Assembly (NCBI RefSeq): GCF_003312875.1
Contig: NZ_CP015163.1
Location: 4,898,001 to 4,962,000 of the forward strand
Direction: 5' to 3'
Length of the DNA: 64,000 nt
DNA from: Amycolatopsis albispora
GTDB lineage: Bacteria; Actinomycetota; Actinomycetes; Mycobacteriales; Pseudonocardiaceae
The position numbers and the translations under genes were made by a program. Position 1 is the stretch's first letter. The number at the start of each line of letters is the position of its first letter. Shown here piece after piece: positions 8,043-17,007 of the stretch. The notes beneath the pieces were generated by a model. The model was given only the letters and a program-made list of their open reading frames with translations, made no database searches and had not been told where the DNA came from.

Positions 8043-8140
8043 GCCGGGAGGTGGCTCACCCAGCTCCGCCATCACTACGTCTCGGTGAGGCTCGCCGACG
8101 GCGTGAACATCCGAGAGCTTGCGCTGAGCGCACCGCTTCT
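8043..8140 (+). pseudogene. C-terminal fragment of a tyrosine recombinase
   Basis: In the plus-strand frame through 8058 the sequence reads WLTQLRHHYVSVRLADGVNI then RELA. This matches box II of phage-type tyrosine recombinases (QLRHxxxSxLLxxGxxIxxLA), including the catalytic Arg and His. The expected LGH motif and catalytic Tyr do not follow; the frame runs into unrelated sequence, and no N-terminal part is visible upstream. This is a relic marking a former integrative element or prophage next to the fadB 3' end. Confidence 0.6.
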
Positions 8141-8203
8141 GATCAGCAAAAGATGCCCGCCGGGCCGACCGCGCAACGGCAGCCGACCCGGCGGACAGCG
8201 AAC

Positions 8204-10372
8204 TCACTCGAAGATCTCGCCCTTTTCGGCCTTCGCCACCAGCGACTCCGGCGGCAGGAAGTGGTCGCCGTAGCGCTCGGCCAGCTCACGCGACCGCGCC
8301 ACGAACCCGGCCAGGCCACCCTCGTACTGGTTGATGTACTGGATGACACCGCCGGTCCACGCCGGGAAGCCGATGCCGAAGATCGACCCGATGTTCGCGT
8401 CCTGCACCGACCGCAGCACGCCCTCGTCGAAGCACTTGACCGTCTCCAGCGCCTCGGCGAAGAGCATGCGCTCCTTGAGGTCCTCGAACGGGACGTCCGC
8501 CGTGCCCGACTTGAAGGCGTCACGCAGCCCCGGCCACAGCCCGGTCCGCTTGCCCTCGTCGTCGTACTCGTAGAAGCCCGCACCGGACGACCGGCCCTTG
8601 CGGTCGAACTCCTCGACCATCCGGTCGATGACCGCCTCCGAGGCGTGCCCCTTCCAGGTGCCGCCCTCGGCCTCGACGGCCGCCTTGGACTCCAGCCGGA
8701 TCTTGCGCGGCAGGGTCAGCGTCAGCTCGTCCATCAGCTGCAGCGGCGGCGCCGGGTACCCGGCCTGCGCCCCCGCCTGCTCGATCGACGCCGGTTCGAC
8801 ACCCTCACCCAGCGCGGCGACGGCCTCGTTGATGAACGTGCCGATCACCCGGCTGGTGAAGAAGCCGCGGCTGTCGTTCACCACGATCGGGGTCTTGCGG
8901 ATCTGCAGCGTGTAGTCGAAGACCTTGGCCAGCGTGGCCGGCGAGGTCTTCTCCCCGCAGATGATCTCGACCAGCGGCATCTTGTCCACCGGCGAGAAGA
9001 AGTGGATGCCGATGAAGTCCTCCTGCCGCTGCACGCCCTCGGCGAGCGAGGTGATCGGCAGCGTGGAGGTGTTCGAACCCAGCACCGCGTCCGCGTTGAC
9101 GATGCCCTCGATCTCGCCGAACACCTTGTGCTTCAGCTCGACGCTCTCGAACACGGCCTCGATCACGAAGTCGACGCCGGCGAAGTCGGCGGGGTCCGCG
9201 GTCGGCTTGATGCGCGCCAGCAGCGCGTCCGACTTCTCCTGCGTGGTCTTGCCCCGCGAGAGCGCCTTCTCCTCGAGCTTGACCGCGTAGCCCTTGCCCT
9301 TCTCGGCCGCTTCCTGCGAAACGTCCTTGAGCACCACGTCGATCCCGGCCTTCGCCGAGACGTAGGCGATCGCCGCGCCCATCATCCCGGCGCCGAGCAC
9401 ACCGACCTTCTTCGCGGTGTACTTCTCGAACCCGTCCGGCCGCGAACCGCCGGAGTTGATGTGCTGGAGGTCGAAGAAGAACGCCTTGGTCATGTTCTTC
9501 GCCACCTGGCCGGTGGCCAGGTGCACGAAGTACCGGGTCTCGATCAGCTGCGCGGTGTCGAAGTCGACCTGCGAGCCCTCGATCGCGGCGGACAGGATCG
9601 CCCGCGGCGCCGGCATGTTCGCGCCCTTGATCTGCTTGCGCAGGTTCGCCGGGAACGCGGGCAGGTTCGCCGCGAACTTCGGGTTCGACGGCGTGCCACC
9701 GGGGATCTTGTAGCCCTTGACGTCCCACGGCTGCACGGCCTCGGGGTTCGCCTTGATCCACTCCTTGGCCTTCGGCAGCAGCTCGTCCACGCTGCCGACC
9801 AGCTCGTGCACCAGGCCCAGCTCCAGCGCCTTGGCCGGCTTGTGCCGCTGCCCCTGCAACAGCACGTTCAGCAGCGCGCTCTGGATGCCCAGCAGGCGCA
9901 CGGTCCGCACCACGCCGCCGCCACCGGGCAGCAGGCCGAGGGTGACCTCGGGCAGGCCGATCTGGCTGCCCTTGACGTCGGCCGCGATGCGGTGGTGGGT
10001 GGCCAGCGCCAGCTCCAGGCCACCGCCGAGGGCCGCGCCGTTGATCGCCGCCACCACCGGGCGGCCGAGTTGCTCGAGCCGCCGCATTTGGGCCTTCATC
10101 CGCCCGCTGCTCTCGGTGATCTCGGCGGCGTTCTCCGGCTTCGCCTGGATCAGGTCGTTGAGGTCACCACCGGCGAAGAAGGTCTTCTTCGCCGAGGTGA
10201 GCACCACGCCGGTGATGTTGTCCTTCTCCGCTTCGAGGCGGTCGACGACAACACCGAGCGACTCGCGGAAGTCCGCGTTCATCGTGTTGGCCGACTGCTT
10301 CGGGTCGTCCAGGGTGAGCACGACGATGCCGTCGGCGTCCTGTTCCCAGCGGATGGTCTTCGCTTCGGTCAT
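8204..10372 (-). CDS. fadB: Fatty-acid oxidation complex alpha subunit (enoyl-CoA hydratase/3-hydroxyacyl-CoA dehydrogenase)
   Basis: The 722-aa two-function enzyme of beta-oxidation. The N-terminal crotonase domain (about 8-200) has GGGLELALATHHRIA and LPEVTLGLLPGGGG, holding the two catalytic glutamates (E120, E142). The 3-hydroxyacyl-CoA dehydrogenase NAD-binding domain starts near 330 with GVLGAGMMGAAIA and contains the signature IGIHFFSPVDKMPLVEII with the catalytic His. The C-terminal helical domains follow. ATG 10372 is chosen over the longer frame because GAGGAAGAG precedes it and it starts 7 nt after the thiolase stop. It forms an operon with fadA; the products assemble into the trifunctional complex. 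Confidence 0.95.
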   Translation of the reverse strand: MTEAKTIRWEQDADGIVVLTLDDPKQSANTMNADFRESLGVVVDRLEAEKDNITGVVLTSAKKTFFAGGDLNDLIQAKPENAAEITESSGRMKAQMRRLEQLGRPVVAAINGAALGGGLELALATHHRIAADVKGSQIGLPEVTLGLLPGGGGVVRTVRLLGIQSALLNVLLQGQRHKPAKALELGLVHELVGSVDELLPKAKEWIKANPEAVQPWDVKGYKIPGGTPSNPKFAANLPAFPANLRKQIKGANMPAPRAILSAAIEGSQVDFDTAQLIETRYFVHLATGQVAKNMTKAFFFDLQHINSGGSRPDGFEKYTAKKVGVLGAGMMGAAIAYVSAKAGIDVVLKDVSQEAAEKGKGYAVKLEEKALSRGKTTQEKSDALLARIKPTADPADFAGVDFVIEAVFESVELKHKVFGEIEGIVNADAVLGSNTSTLPITSLAEGVQRQEDFIGIHFFSPVDKMPLVEIICGEKTSPATLAKVFDYTLQIRKTPIVVNDSRGFFTSRVIGTFINEAVAALGEGVEPASIEQAGAQAGYPAPPLQLMDELTLTLPRKIRLESKAAVEAEGGTWKGHASEAVIDRMVEEFDRKGRSSGAGFYEYDDEGKRTGLWPGLRDAFKSGTADVPFEDLKERMLFAEALETVKCFDEGVLRSVQDANIGSIFGIGFPAWTGGVIQYINQYEGGLAGFVARSRELAERYGDHFLPPESLVAKAEKGEIFE

Positions 10373-10379
10373 CTCTTCC

Positions 10380-11591
10380 TCACACCCGCTCGATGATGGT
10401 CGCGACACCCATGCCGCCGCCGATGCACAGCGTGACCAGCGCGCGGCGCGCCTGACGGCGTTCCAGCTCGTCCACCACGGTGCCCACCAGCATCGCGCCG
10501 GTGGCGCCCAGCGGGTGGCCCATCGCGATGGCGCCGCCGTTGACGTTGACCTTCTCCTCGGGCAGGTTCAGGTCCTTCATCCACTTCAGCACCACCGAGG
10601 CGAAGGCCTCGTTCAGCTCGAAGAGGTCGATGTCGTCGACGGTCAGCCCGGCGATGTCGAGCACCTTGCGGGTGGCCGGGGTGGGGCCGGTCAGCATGAT
10701 CGTCGGCTCGGAGCCGATCGAAGCGGTGGCCACGATGCGCGCTCGCGGGGTCAGCCCGTACTGCTTGCCGATCTCCTCACCGCCGACCAGCACGATCGCC
10801 GCGCCGTCGACGATGCCCGACGAGTTGCCGCCGGTGTGCACGTGGTCGATCTTCTCGACCGAGTGGTACTTCTGCAGCGCCACCGCGTCGAAGCCGCCCA
10901 TGTCACCGATGGTGGTGAAGGCGGGCTTGAGCTTGGCCAGCCCCTCGAGCGAGGTGCCGGGGCGGCGGTGCTCGTCGTGGTCGAGAATGGTCACGCCGTT
11001 GATGTCCTTGACCGGCACCACGGACTTCGCGAAGTAGCCGCCGGACCAGGCCGCCTCGGCCTTCTCCTGCGAGCGGACGGCGAACGCGTCCACGTCCTCG
11101 CGCGAGAAGCCCTCCATGGTGGCGATCAGGTCGGCGCCGATGCCCTGCGGCACGATGTAGTTGTCGTACGCGGTGGACGGGTCCATGAACAGCGCACCGC
11201 CGTCCGAGCCCATCGGTACCCGCGACATCGACTCCACGCCGCCGCCGATCACCAGGCGGTCCCAGCCGGAGCGCACCTTCTGCGCGGCGATGTTGGTGGC
11301 CTCCAGGCCGGAGGCGCAGAAGCGGTTCAGCTGCACGCCCGCCACCGTCTCGGGCAGGCCGGCCACCAGCGCCGCGGTGCGGGCGATGTCACCGCCCTGC
11401 TCACCGACGGGCGAGACCACGCCGAGCACGATGTCGTCGATCACCGCGGGGTCGAGGTTCGGGTGGCGCACCTTCAGCTCGTCGATCAGGCCGACCACCA
11501 GGTCGACCGGCTTGGTGCCGTGCAGCGCACCGCCCTTGTTCTTGCCGCGAGGCGTGCGGAGCGCCTCGTAGATGTACGCCTCGTTGCTCAC
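10380..11591 (-). CDS. fadA: Acetyl-CoA acyltransferase (thiolase)
   Basis: The 403-aa thiolase catalyses the last step of beta-oxidation. The acyl-enzyme Cys lies in [14 protein letters not shown], the catalytic His in [16 protein letters not shown], and the second Cys in [16 protein letters not shown] at 11591 is preferred: it has GGAGGA 7 nt upstream and gives the standard thiolase length, while the frame extends further only through unrelated codons. First gene of the fadA-fadB operon, transcribed away from the tandem-HTH TetR gene, its likely regulator. Confidence 0.95.
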   Translation of the reverse strand: MSNEAYIYEALRTPRGKNKGGALHGTKPVDLVVGLIDELKVRHPNLDPAVIDDIVLGVVSPVGEQGGDIARTAALVAGLPETVAGVQLNRFCASGLEATNIAAQKVRSGWDRLVIGGGVESMSRVPMGSDGGALFMDPSTAYDNYIVPQGIGADLIATMEGFSREDVDAFAVRSQEKAEAAWSGGYFAKSVVPVKDINGVTILDHDEHRRPGTSLEGLAKLKPAFTTIGDMGGFDAVALQKYHSVEKIDHVHTGGNSSGIVDGAAIVLVGGEEIGKQYGLTPRARIVATASIGSEPTIMLTGPTPATRKVLDIAGLTVDDIDLFELNEAFASVVLKWMKDLNLPEEKVNVNGGAIAMGHPLGATGAMLVGTVVDELERRQARRALVTLCIGGGMGVATIIERV

Positions 11592-11707
11592 AACTGTGTC
11601 CTCCGAGTACTGGCCGGTAACGCTAATACAGACTAACTTATCCCGGACAAACCCCAGGGTGTCAATGGGTTGCGAGCCAACAGACACCCGCTAGAGTGTG
11701 TTCACCT

Positions 11708-12907
11708 ATGGAACCTGTGCCCGGTCGTGGCAAACGGCCACGCGATCGCAAGAACCAGCTCGCCGGGGTGGCCGCCGAGCTGTTCCGCGCGCGGGGCTAC
11801 CACGGCGTGGGCATCAACGACATCGCCGCCGCGGCCGGGGTCACCGGGCCCGCGCTGTACCGGCACTTCGCGGACAAGCAGGCCATCCTCACGCACGTGG
11901 TGCTCTCCGGCATCGACGACATGGAAGCCGCCACCGAGCAGGCGGTCTCGGACCGTTCGGTGCCCGGCCCGGCGCAGATCGAGGCCTTGCTCACCTGCCT
12001 GGCCGGGCAGGCCGTGGAACGCCGGGAGATCGCCGCGCTGTGGCGCTGGGAGGGCAGGCACCTGCCCCGCGAGCACCGGCGCGAAATCCGCCGACGCTCC
12101 GGTGAGGTGCTCGCTTCGTGGGCGAAATCACTGCAGCTGGTGCGCCCAGAGCTGTCACCGGAGGACGCCGAACTGCTGTGCTGGGCAGGGCTCAGCGTGT
12201 TCGGCAGCGTGTCCGTGCACCACACGAGTGTGGCGAAGCGCCGGTTCGCGCAGCTGCTGGTCGAACTGGCCCGACGCGTGCTGCACACCGAACTGCCGCC
12301 CGCTGCCGAGACCGTGGCCGCGCCGGAGCCACCGCCGGGAATCGGGCAGCCCTCACGTCGTGAGCAACTGCTCTCGGCGGCGACGGAGTTGTTCTCCCAG
12401 CGCGGTTTCCACGCGGTGAGCATGGAGGAGATCGGGGCCGCGGCCGGGATCACCGGGCCCAGCGTGTACCGGCACTTCCCGAGCAAGTCGGCGCTGGTGG
12501 TGGCCATCTGCCGGCGTGCGGCCGACCGGCTCGCGCTCGGCGCCGAGCACGCCCTGCGCGGCAGCGCCCCGCCGGACGAGCGCGAAGCGCTGCGGCGGCT
12601 CGCCGAGTCCTATGTGCACACGCTGACCGGTTCGGCGGAGCTGACCGTGGCCTTCTCCGGTGATCCGCTGAACCTGCCCGAGCGCGACCAGGCCGAACTG
12701 CTGCGGGTCCAGCGCGACTACGTGGCGCAGTGGGTGCACCTGCTCCAGGCGGTCCACCCGTCGCTGAACGCGCGTGAGGCGAAGATCACCGTGCACGCCG
12801 CGCTGACCATCGCGAACGATCTCGCCCGCACGCGCCGGGTCAACTCACGCCCCCAGCTGCCCGCGGAACTGCACCGCATGATGATTTCGGTGCTCGACCT
12901 GGGCTGA
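11708..12907 (+). CDS. TetR-family regulator with two HTH domains in tandem
   Basis: The 399-aa protein is twice the usual TetR length and contains two complete TetR N-terminal DNA-binding domains. The first is at about 15-62 (AELFRARGYHGVGINDIAAA then GVTGPALYRHFADK). The second is at about 220-266 (ELFSQRGFHAVSMEEIGAAA then GITGPSVYRHFPSK). Each is followed by its own helical ligand-type domain, so the protein is a fused dimer. It is divergent from fadA with a 116-nt intergenic gap and probably senses acyl-CoA to control beta-oxidation genes (inference from position). ATG 11708 is used; the frame is open a few codons upstream. Confidence 0.85.
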   Translation: MEPVPGRGKRPRDRKNQLAGVAAELFRARGYHGVGINDIAAAAGVTGPALYRHFADKQAILTHVVLSGIDDMEAATEQAVSDRSVPGPAQIEALLTCLAGQAVERREIAALWRWEGRHLPREHRREIRRRSGEVLASWAKSLQLVRPELSPEDAELLCWAGLSVFGSVSVHHTSVAKRRFAQLLVELARRVLHTELPPAAETVAAPEPPPGIGQPSRREQLLSAATELFSQRGFHAVSMEEIGAAAGITGPSVYRHFPSKSALVVAICRRAADRLALGAEHALRGSAPPDEREALRRLAESYVHTLTGSAELTVAFSGDPLNLPERDQAELLRVQRDYVAQWVHLLQAVHPSLNAREAKITVHAALTIANDLARTRRVNSRPQLPAELHRMMISVLDLG

Positions 12908-12968
12908 ACCTCGTTCCGGCATGCCAATTCCGCCCCCGTTACTGGCGTTCGCCACCACTCCGGGTTAA

Positions 12969-12984
12969 CCTACTCACGAGTAGG
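12969..12984. promoter_or_regulatory. Palindromic operator upstream of the acyl-CoA dehydrogenase operon
   Basis: CCTACTC (12969-12975) and GAGTAGG (12978-12984) form a perfect 7-bp inverted repeat with 2-nt spacing, inside the wider near-palindrome GTTAACCTACTC...GAGTAGGTAA. It lies 24 nt upstream of the ATG at 13008. Size and symmetry fit a TetR-family site; the tandem-HTH TetR gene just upstream is the obvious candidate regulator. Confidence 0.6.
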
Positions 12985-13007
12985 TAAGCGATGACGGGAG
13001 GGCGGCC

Positions 13008-14333
13008 ATGGGCACGCCGGGGAAGAAGCGCGACGCCATGGGCCTAGGCCTCGCCGCGCTGACCAAGCTCGCGGGGGTCAAGGCGATCGACCGGGCCGGA
13101 CTGCGCAAGCCGATCGAGTCGCTGGTGTCGTCGGCCACCCGCGGCGGGTTCAAGGCCGCCGGTGCCGCCGGGCGCTCGTTCAAGGCGATCCAGCGGCGTG
13201 ACGCACCGGAGCGGCTGGCGACCGCGCCGGACAGCGGGCTGTTCGACCTCACCCCGTCCGAAGAGCAGCAGATGATCGTGGAGACCGTCCGCGAGTTCGC
13301 CGCCGAGCAACTGCGGCCCGCCGCGGCGGAGGCCGACGCGAAGCTGACCACGCCGGACGGCCTGCTCACGCGTGCCGCCGAGCTGGGCGTGACGCTGGTC
13401 GGCATTCCCGAGGAACTGGGCGGGGTCGGCACCGAGCGCTCGGTGGTGACCAGCGCGCTGGTCGCCGAGGCACTCGCGCACGGCGACCTCGGGCTGGCGG
13501 TCGCCGTACTGGCCCCGTCCGCGGTGAGCACGGCGCTGGTGTCCTGGGGCGACGCCGAGCAGCAGGCCACCTATCTCCCGGCGTTCGTCGGCGAGAACGT
13601 GCCCGCCGCCGCTTTGGCGTTGCAGGAGCGCGCGCCGCTGTTCGACCCGTTCAAGCCGGGCACCAAGGCTCGCCGCACTCCCAACGGGTACAAAGTGGAC
13701 GGTGTGAAGTCGCTGGTGCCGCGGGCTTCGCAGGCGGAACTGTTTGTGATCTCGGCGGATCTCGAAGGGCGTGGGCCCGCGTTGTTCATCGTCGAGTCGT
13801 CGAACGCGGGCGTGAGCATCGAGGGCGAGCCCGCGATGGGCCTGCGTGGCGCGGCCACCGGGAAGCTGCACCTCGACGGGGTTTCCCTGCCCGCGTCGGC
13901 GCTGCTCGGCGGCGGCAAGCCGGAGGTCTTCGCCGAAGTGGTCCGGCTTTCGCGCCTCGGCTGGGCCGCGCTCGCGGCGGGCACGGCGAAGGCCGTGCTG
14001 GACTACGTGATCCCGTACGTCAACGAGCGGCACGCGTTCGGCGAGCCGGTCAGCCACCGGCAGGGCGTGGCGTTCCAGGTCGCCGACATCGGCATCGAGC
14101 TGGAGGGCCTGCGGCTGGTCACGCTGCGCGCGGCGGCGCGTGCCGAGCAGGGCAAGCCGTACGCGCGTGAGGTCGCGCTGGCCAGGAAACTGGCCGCCGA
14201 CAAGGGCATGAAGATCGGCAGCGCGGGCGTGCAACTGCTCGGCGGGCACGGTTTTGTCAAGGAGCACCCGGTCGAGCGCTGGTACCGCGACCTGCGCGCG
14301 GCCGGGGTGCTCGAAGGCTCGGTCCTGCTCTGA
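13008..14333 (+). CDS. Acyl-CoA dehydrogenase (fadE-like)
   Basis: The 441-aa protein has an acyl-CoA dehydrogenase fold from about residue 85 (SEEQQMIVETVREFAAEQLR) to the C-terminus, preceded by an unusual 80-residue Lys/Arg/Ala-rich N-terminal extension. Motifs include ALQERAPLFDP in the position of the FAD/substrate loop, the helical C-terminal part (YVNERHAFGEPVSHRQGVAF) and GHGFVKEHPVERWYRDLRAA. It ends in AGVLEGSVLL, keeping a Glu at the usual catalytic position. Start ATG has GGGAGGGCGGCC upstream. It is followed by a second dehydrogenase 25 nt downstream; the two may form a heteromer, as known for some actinobacterial FadE pairs (inference). Confidence 0.88.
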   Translation: MGTPGKKRDAMGLGLAALTKLAGVKAIDRAGLRKPIESLVSSATRGGFKAAGAAGRSFKAIQRRDAPERLATAPDSGLFDLTPSEEQQMIVETVREFAAEQLRPAAAEADAKLTTPDGLLTRAAELGVTLVGIPEELGGVGTERSVVTSALVAEALAHGDLGLAVAVLAPSAVSTALVSWGDAEQQATYLPAFVGENVPAAALALQERAPLFDPFKPGTKARRTPNGYKVDGVKSLVPRASQAELFVISADLEGRGPALFIVESSNAGVSIEGEPAMGLRGAATGKLHLDGVSLPASALLGGGKPEVFAEVVRLSRLGWAALAAGTAKAVLDYVIPYVNERHAFGEPVSHRQGVAFQVADIGIELEGLRLVTLRAAARAEQGKPYAREVALARKLAADKGMKIGSAGVQLLGGHGFVKEHPVERWYRDLRAAGVLEGSVLL

Positions 14334-14358
14334 TTCTTGGTTCGGAAGGGTTTCCATC

Positions 14359-15573
14359 ATGATCAATCTCGAGGTTCCGGCCAAGGCGCGGGCACTGGTC
14401 AACCAGGCCTATCAGGCGGCGGCCGAGGTTTTCCGGCCCATTTCACGGAAGTATGACCGGGCCGAGCACGCCTATCCGTCCGAATTGGACATGTTCGCCG
14501 CGTTGCTGGACGGGCTGAACTCCTCCGGTGAGGGCGGCGCGGGCGCGGCGGGCGTGCGGCGTGACGAGAAGGCGGACCAGAAGGCGTCCGGCAACCGCAA
14601 CGGTGCCAACCTGAACATCGCGCTCGGCACGATCGAGATGTGCTGGGGTGACGTGGGGCTGCTGCTGTCGATGCCGAGGCAGGGGCTGGGGAACGCGGCG
14701 ATCGCGTCGGTGGCGAACGAGGAGCAGCTGGCGCGGTTCGGCAAGATCTGGGCGGCGATGGCGATCACCGAGCCGGACTGCGGCTCGGACTCGGCGGCGA
14801 TCAACACCACCGCGCGGCTGGACGGCGACGAGTACGTGCTCAACGGCGAGAAGATCTTCGTGACCTCGGGAGAGCGCGCCGACGCCGTGGTCGTCTGGGC
14901 CACTTTGGACAAGTCGAAGGGGCGCGCGGCGATCAAGTCGTTCGTGGTGGAGAAGGGCACGCCGGGGTTCGAGGTGGTGCGGCTGGAGCACAAGCTCGGC
15001 ATCCGCGCTTCGGACACCGCGGTGCTGCGCTTCGACAACTGCCGCGTGCCGAAGGAAAACCTGCTGGGCACGCCGGAAATCGACACCAAGAAGGGGTTCG
15101 CGGGGGTCATGCAGACCTTCGACAACACCCGCCCCCTGGTGGCCGCGATGGCGGTCGGTGTCGCGCGGGCCGCGCTGGAGGAGACGGCGCGCATCCTGGC
15201 CGAAGCGGGCGTGACGGTCGACTACGACAAGCCGGCGCACCACCAGCACGCCGCCGCGGCGACGTACCTGGAGCTGGAGTCGGACTACGAGTCGGCGTAC
15301 CTGCTGACGCTGGAGTCGGCGTGGATGGCGGACAACCGGAAGCCGAACTCGCTGCAGGCCTCCATGGCCAAGGCGAAGGCGGGCCGCTCGGTCGTCGACA
15401 TCACGCTGCGGTGCGTGGAACTGGCGGGGGCGCTCGGCTACACCGAAGAGTCCCTATTGGAAAAGTGGAGCCGCGACGCGAAAATCCTGGACATCTTCGA
15501 GGGGACGCAGCAGATCCAGCAGCTGATCGTGGCGCGTCGCCTGCTGGGCAAGAGCAGCGCGGAACTGAAGTAG
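14359..15573 (+). CDS. Acyl-CoA dehydrogenase (fadE-like)
   Basis: The 404-aa FAD enzyme introduces the alpha-beta double bond into acyl-CoA. Visible motifs are AITEPDCGSDSAAI (FAD/substrate loop), TARLDGDEYVLNGEKIFVTS, and the C-terminal ACAD signature ILDIFEGTQQIQQLIVARRL with the catalytic Glu. ATG 14359 is selected because GGAAGGG lies 8 nt upstream; the frame is open further 5' inside the preceding gene. Transcribed with the preceding dehydrogenase. Its chain-length preference cannot be predicted. Confidence 0.9.
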   Translation: MINLEVPAKARALVNQAYQAAAEVFRPISRKYDRAEHAYPSELDMFAALLDGLNSSGEGGAGAAGVRRDEKADQKASGNRNGANLNIALGTIEMCWGDVGLLLSMPRQGLGNAAIASVANEEQLARFGKIWAAMAITEPDCGSDSAAINTTARLDGDEYVLNGEKIFVTSGERADAVVVWATLDKSKGRAAIKSFVVEKGTPGFEVVRLEHKLGIRASDTAVLRFDNCRVPKENLLGTPEIDTKKGFAGVMQTFDNTRPLVAAMAVGVARAALEETARILAEAGVTVDYDKPAHHQHAAAATYLELESDYESAYLLTLESAWMADNRKPNSLQASMAKAKAGRSVVDITLRCVELAGALGYTEESLLEKWSRDAKILDIFEGTQQIQQLIVARRLLGKSSAELK

Positions 15574-15588
15574 CGGACTTGAGCTGAG

Positions 15589-15626
15589 CCACCCGGTTTG
15601 ATGGCGTTTGTCGCGTAACCGGGTGG
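15589..15626 (+). terminator. Hairpin after the acyl-CoA dehydrogenase operon
   Basis: CCACCCGGTT (15589-15598) pairs perfectly with AACCGGGTGG (15617-15626) across an 18-nt loop, 15 nt after the stop codon. There is no T-run, as is common for actinobacterial terminators. Probable end of the two-gene operon. Confidence 0.6.
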
Positions 15627-15697
15627 TGTCAGCCCATCGGGGTGGCGTGGTCGCGCACTGTCGAAGCGCTGACCACTCGCCGAAAGGATGCTTCCCG

Positions 15698-16033
15698 ATG
15701 CGCACTCTTCTCGCGCTCACCAGCGCTTTCGCCCTGCTCTTGACGGCTACCGGAACGGCCTCCGCGGCCGACGGCGTGTTCACCTACCGCTACGTCGACG
15801 AGGAAGGCCAGGTGCAGACCGGCGCACTGGTCGACCCGCCGAGCGGTGAGTGCATCGAGATCCCGGAGATCGCCGACTGGGACACGGATGCCTTCCGCCC
15901 GCGCAACCACACCGACTCACGCGCGGTGGTGTTCAAGGACAACGACTGTGAGAGCGCGGCCTACTTCTCGCTCCGCCCCCACGGCGGCCAGGGCTCCGAG
16001 CGGCTCCTGCTGCGATCGGTCGTCTTCAGCTGA
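15698..16033 (+). CDS. Small secreted protein, unknown function
   Basis: The 111-aa protein starts with a clear Sec signal peptide (RTLLALTSAFALLLTATGTA, cleavage near ASA-AD at about 24). The mature part of about 87 residues is acidic with two Cys (GECIEIPE and DNDCESAAYF), probably forming a disulfide. ATG 15698 has GAAAGGA upstream. It resembles small exported beta-sheet proteins of actinomycetes, but I cannot name a family. It stands alone between the dehydrogenase operon and the YdcF-like gene. Confidence 0.75.
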   Translation: MRTLLALTSAFALLLTATGTASAADGVFTYRYVDEEGQVQTGALVDPPSGECIEIPEIADWDTDAFRPRNHTDSRAVVFKDNDCESAAYFSLRPHGGQGSERLLLRSVVFS

Positions 16034-16050
16034 CCCGATACCCTGGTCGT

Positions 16051-16716
16051 GTGACCGTCGACACCGCCACCATCCCTGAAGCCGTTCGCGCCGACGTTGA
16101 GGCGTTGTGGCGGTTCCTCCGGATCGACGACGACCTCGAGCCGGTGGACGTGGCGATCGGGCTCGGCTGCCACGACCCGGGCGTGGCGGTCTACACGGCC
16201 GAGCTCTTCCTGCGCGGGGTGTGCCCGCTGATCGTGTTCACCGGCGCCAACGCGCCCACCACGATCGGCCGCTTCCCGCGTGGTGAGGCCGTGCACTTCC
16301 GCGAGATCGCCGTCGAGCACGGCGTGCCGGAGCAGGCGATCCTCGTCGAGCCCGCCGCGAAGCACACCGCGGACAACATCGACTTCAGCCGCGACCTGCT
16401 GCGCGACCAGGGCGTGCAGGTCGGCTCGGTGCTGATCACCTGCCGCCCGTACCACCAGCGGCGCGCCTACGCCACGGCCGCGAAGCGCTGGCCCGGCGTG
16501 GAGATCCGCTGCTCGGCCGACCGGCGCCCGCTGCACGCCTACACCGCGGGCATCGGCGACGCGACGCTGGTGATCGACATGCTCGTCGGCGAGGCGCAGC
16601 GCCTGACCCGGTACGCCGAACTGGGCCACACCATCAACCAGGACGTGCCCGGCGAGATCACCGCCGCCTACCACCGCCTCGCGGCGGCGGGCTACACCTC
16701 GCGCCTGCTCCCCTAG
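16051..16716 (+). CDS. YdcF/DUF218-family protein
   Basis: The 221-aa protein matches the DUF218 (YdcF/SanA) fold: VDVAIGLGCHDPGVAVYTAE near the start, LIVFTGANAPTT, then GEAVHFREIAVEHGVPEQAI and KHTADNIDFSRDLL, with VLITCRPYHQRRAYATAAK later. E. coli YdcF binds S-adenosylmethionine, but the activity of the family is mostly unknown. No membrane segment is present, so it is cytosolic. The start is GTG at 16051, 18 nt after the preceding stop. It is convergent with the toxin-antitoxin pair. Confidence 0.82.
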   Translation: MTVDTATIPEAVRADVEALWRFLRIDDDLEPVDVAIGLGCHDPGVAVYTAELFLRGVCPLIVFTGANAPTTIGRFPRGEAVHFREIAVEHGVPEQAILVEPAAKHTADNIDFSRDLLRDQGVQVGSVLITCRPYHQRRAYATAAKRWPGVEIRCSADRRPLHAYTAGIGDATLVIDMLVGEAQRLTRYAELGHTINQDVPGEITAAYHRLAAAGYTSRLLP

Positions 16717-17007
16717 TCAGCCACCGAGGTGCCGCTTGACCGCCTCGTACACGTTGTCGCGAGTGCTGATGACGATGACCAGCACCACCAGCTTGCCGTC
16801 GTCGATCGTGTAGCAGATCCGGTACCCGCCGACGCGGACCCGCATGACCCCGTTGTGCCCGCTCAGCTTGCGGCACCCGGACGGCCTCGGCTCATCGGCG
16901 AGATCCTCGATGGCGTTCTCCAGCGCCTCGACGTCCGCGGGCTGACCCCGGCCCAGCTTGTCCAGGAACTTCTCGACGCGGCTGGTGAGTTCGATCTCGT
17001 AGGACAC
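16717..17007 (-). CDS. RelE/ParE-family toxin
   Basis: The 96-aa protein has the RelE layout: VEKFLDKLGRGQPADVEALENAI at the N-terminus, then CRKLSGHNGVMRVRVGGYRI, CYTIDDGKLVVLVIVIST and RDNVYE. The RVRVGGYRICY stretch is the conserved core of ribosome-dependent mRNA interferases of the RelE/YoeB group. Its GTG start directly abuts the antitoxin stop, so translation is coupled. With the YefM-like gene upstream it forms a type II toxin-antitoxin module. ParE-like gyrase poisoning is a less likely alternative. Confidence 0.85.
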   Translation of the reverse strand: MSYEIELTSRVEKFLDKLGRGQPADVEALENAIEDLADEPRPSGCRKLSGHNGVMRVRVGGYRICYTIDDGKLVVLVIVISTRDNVYEAVKRHLGG

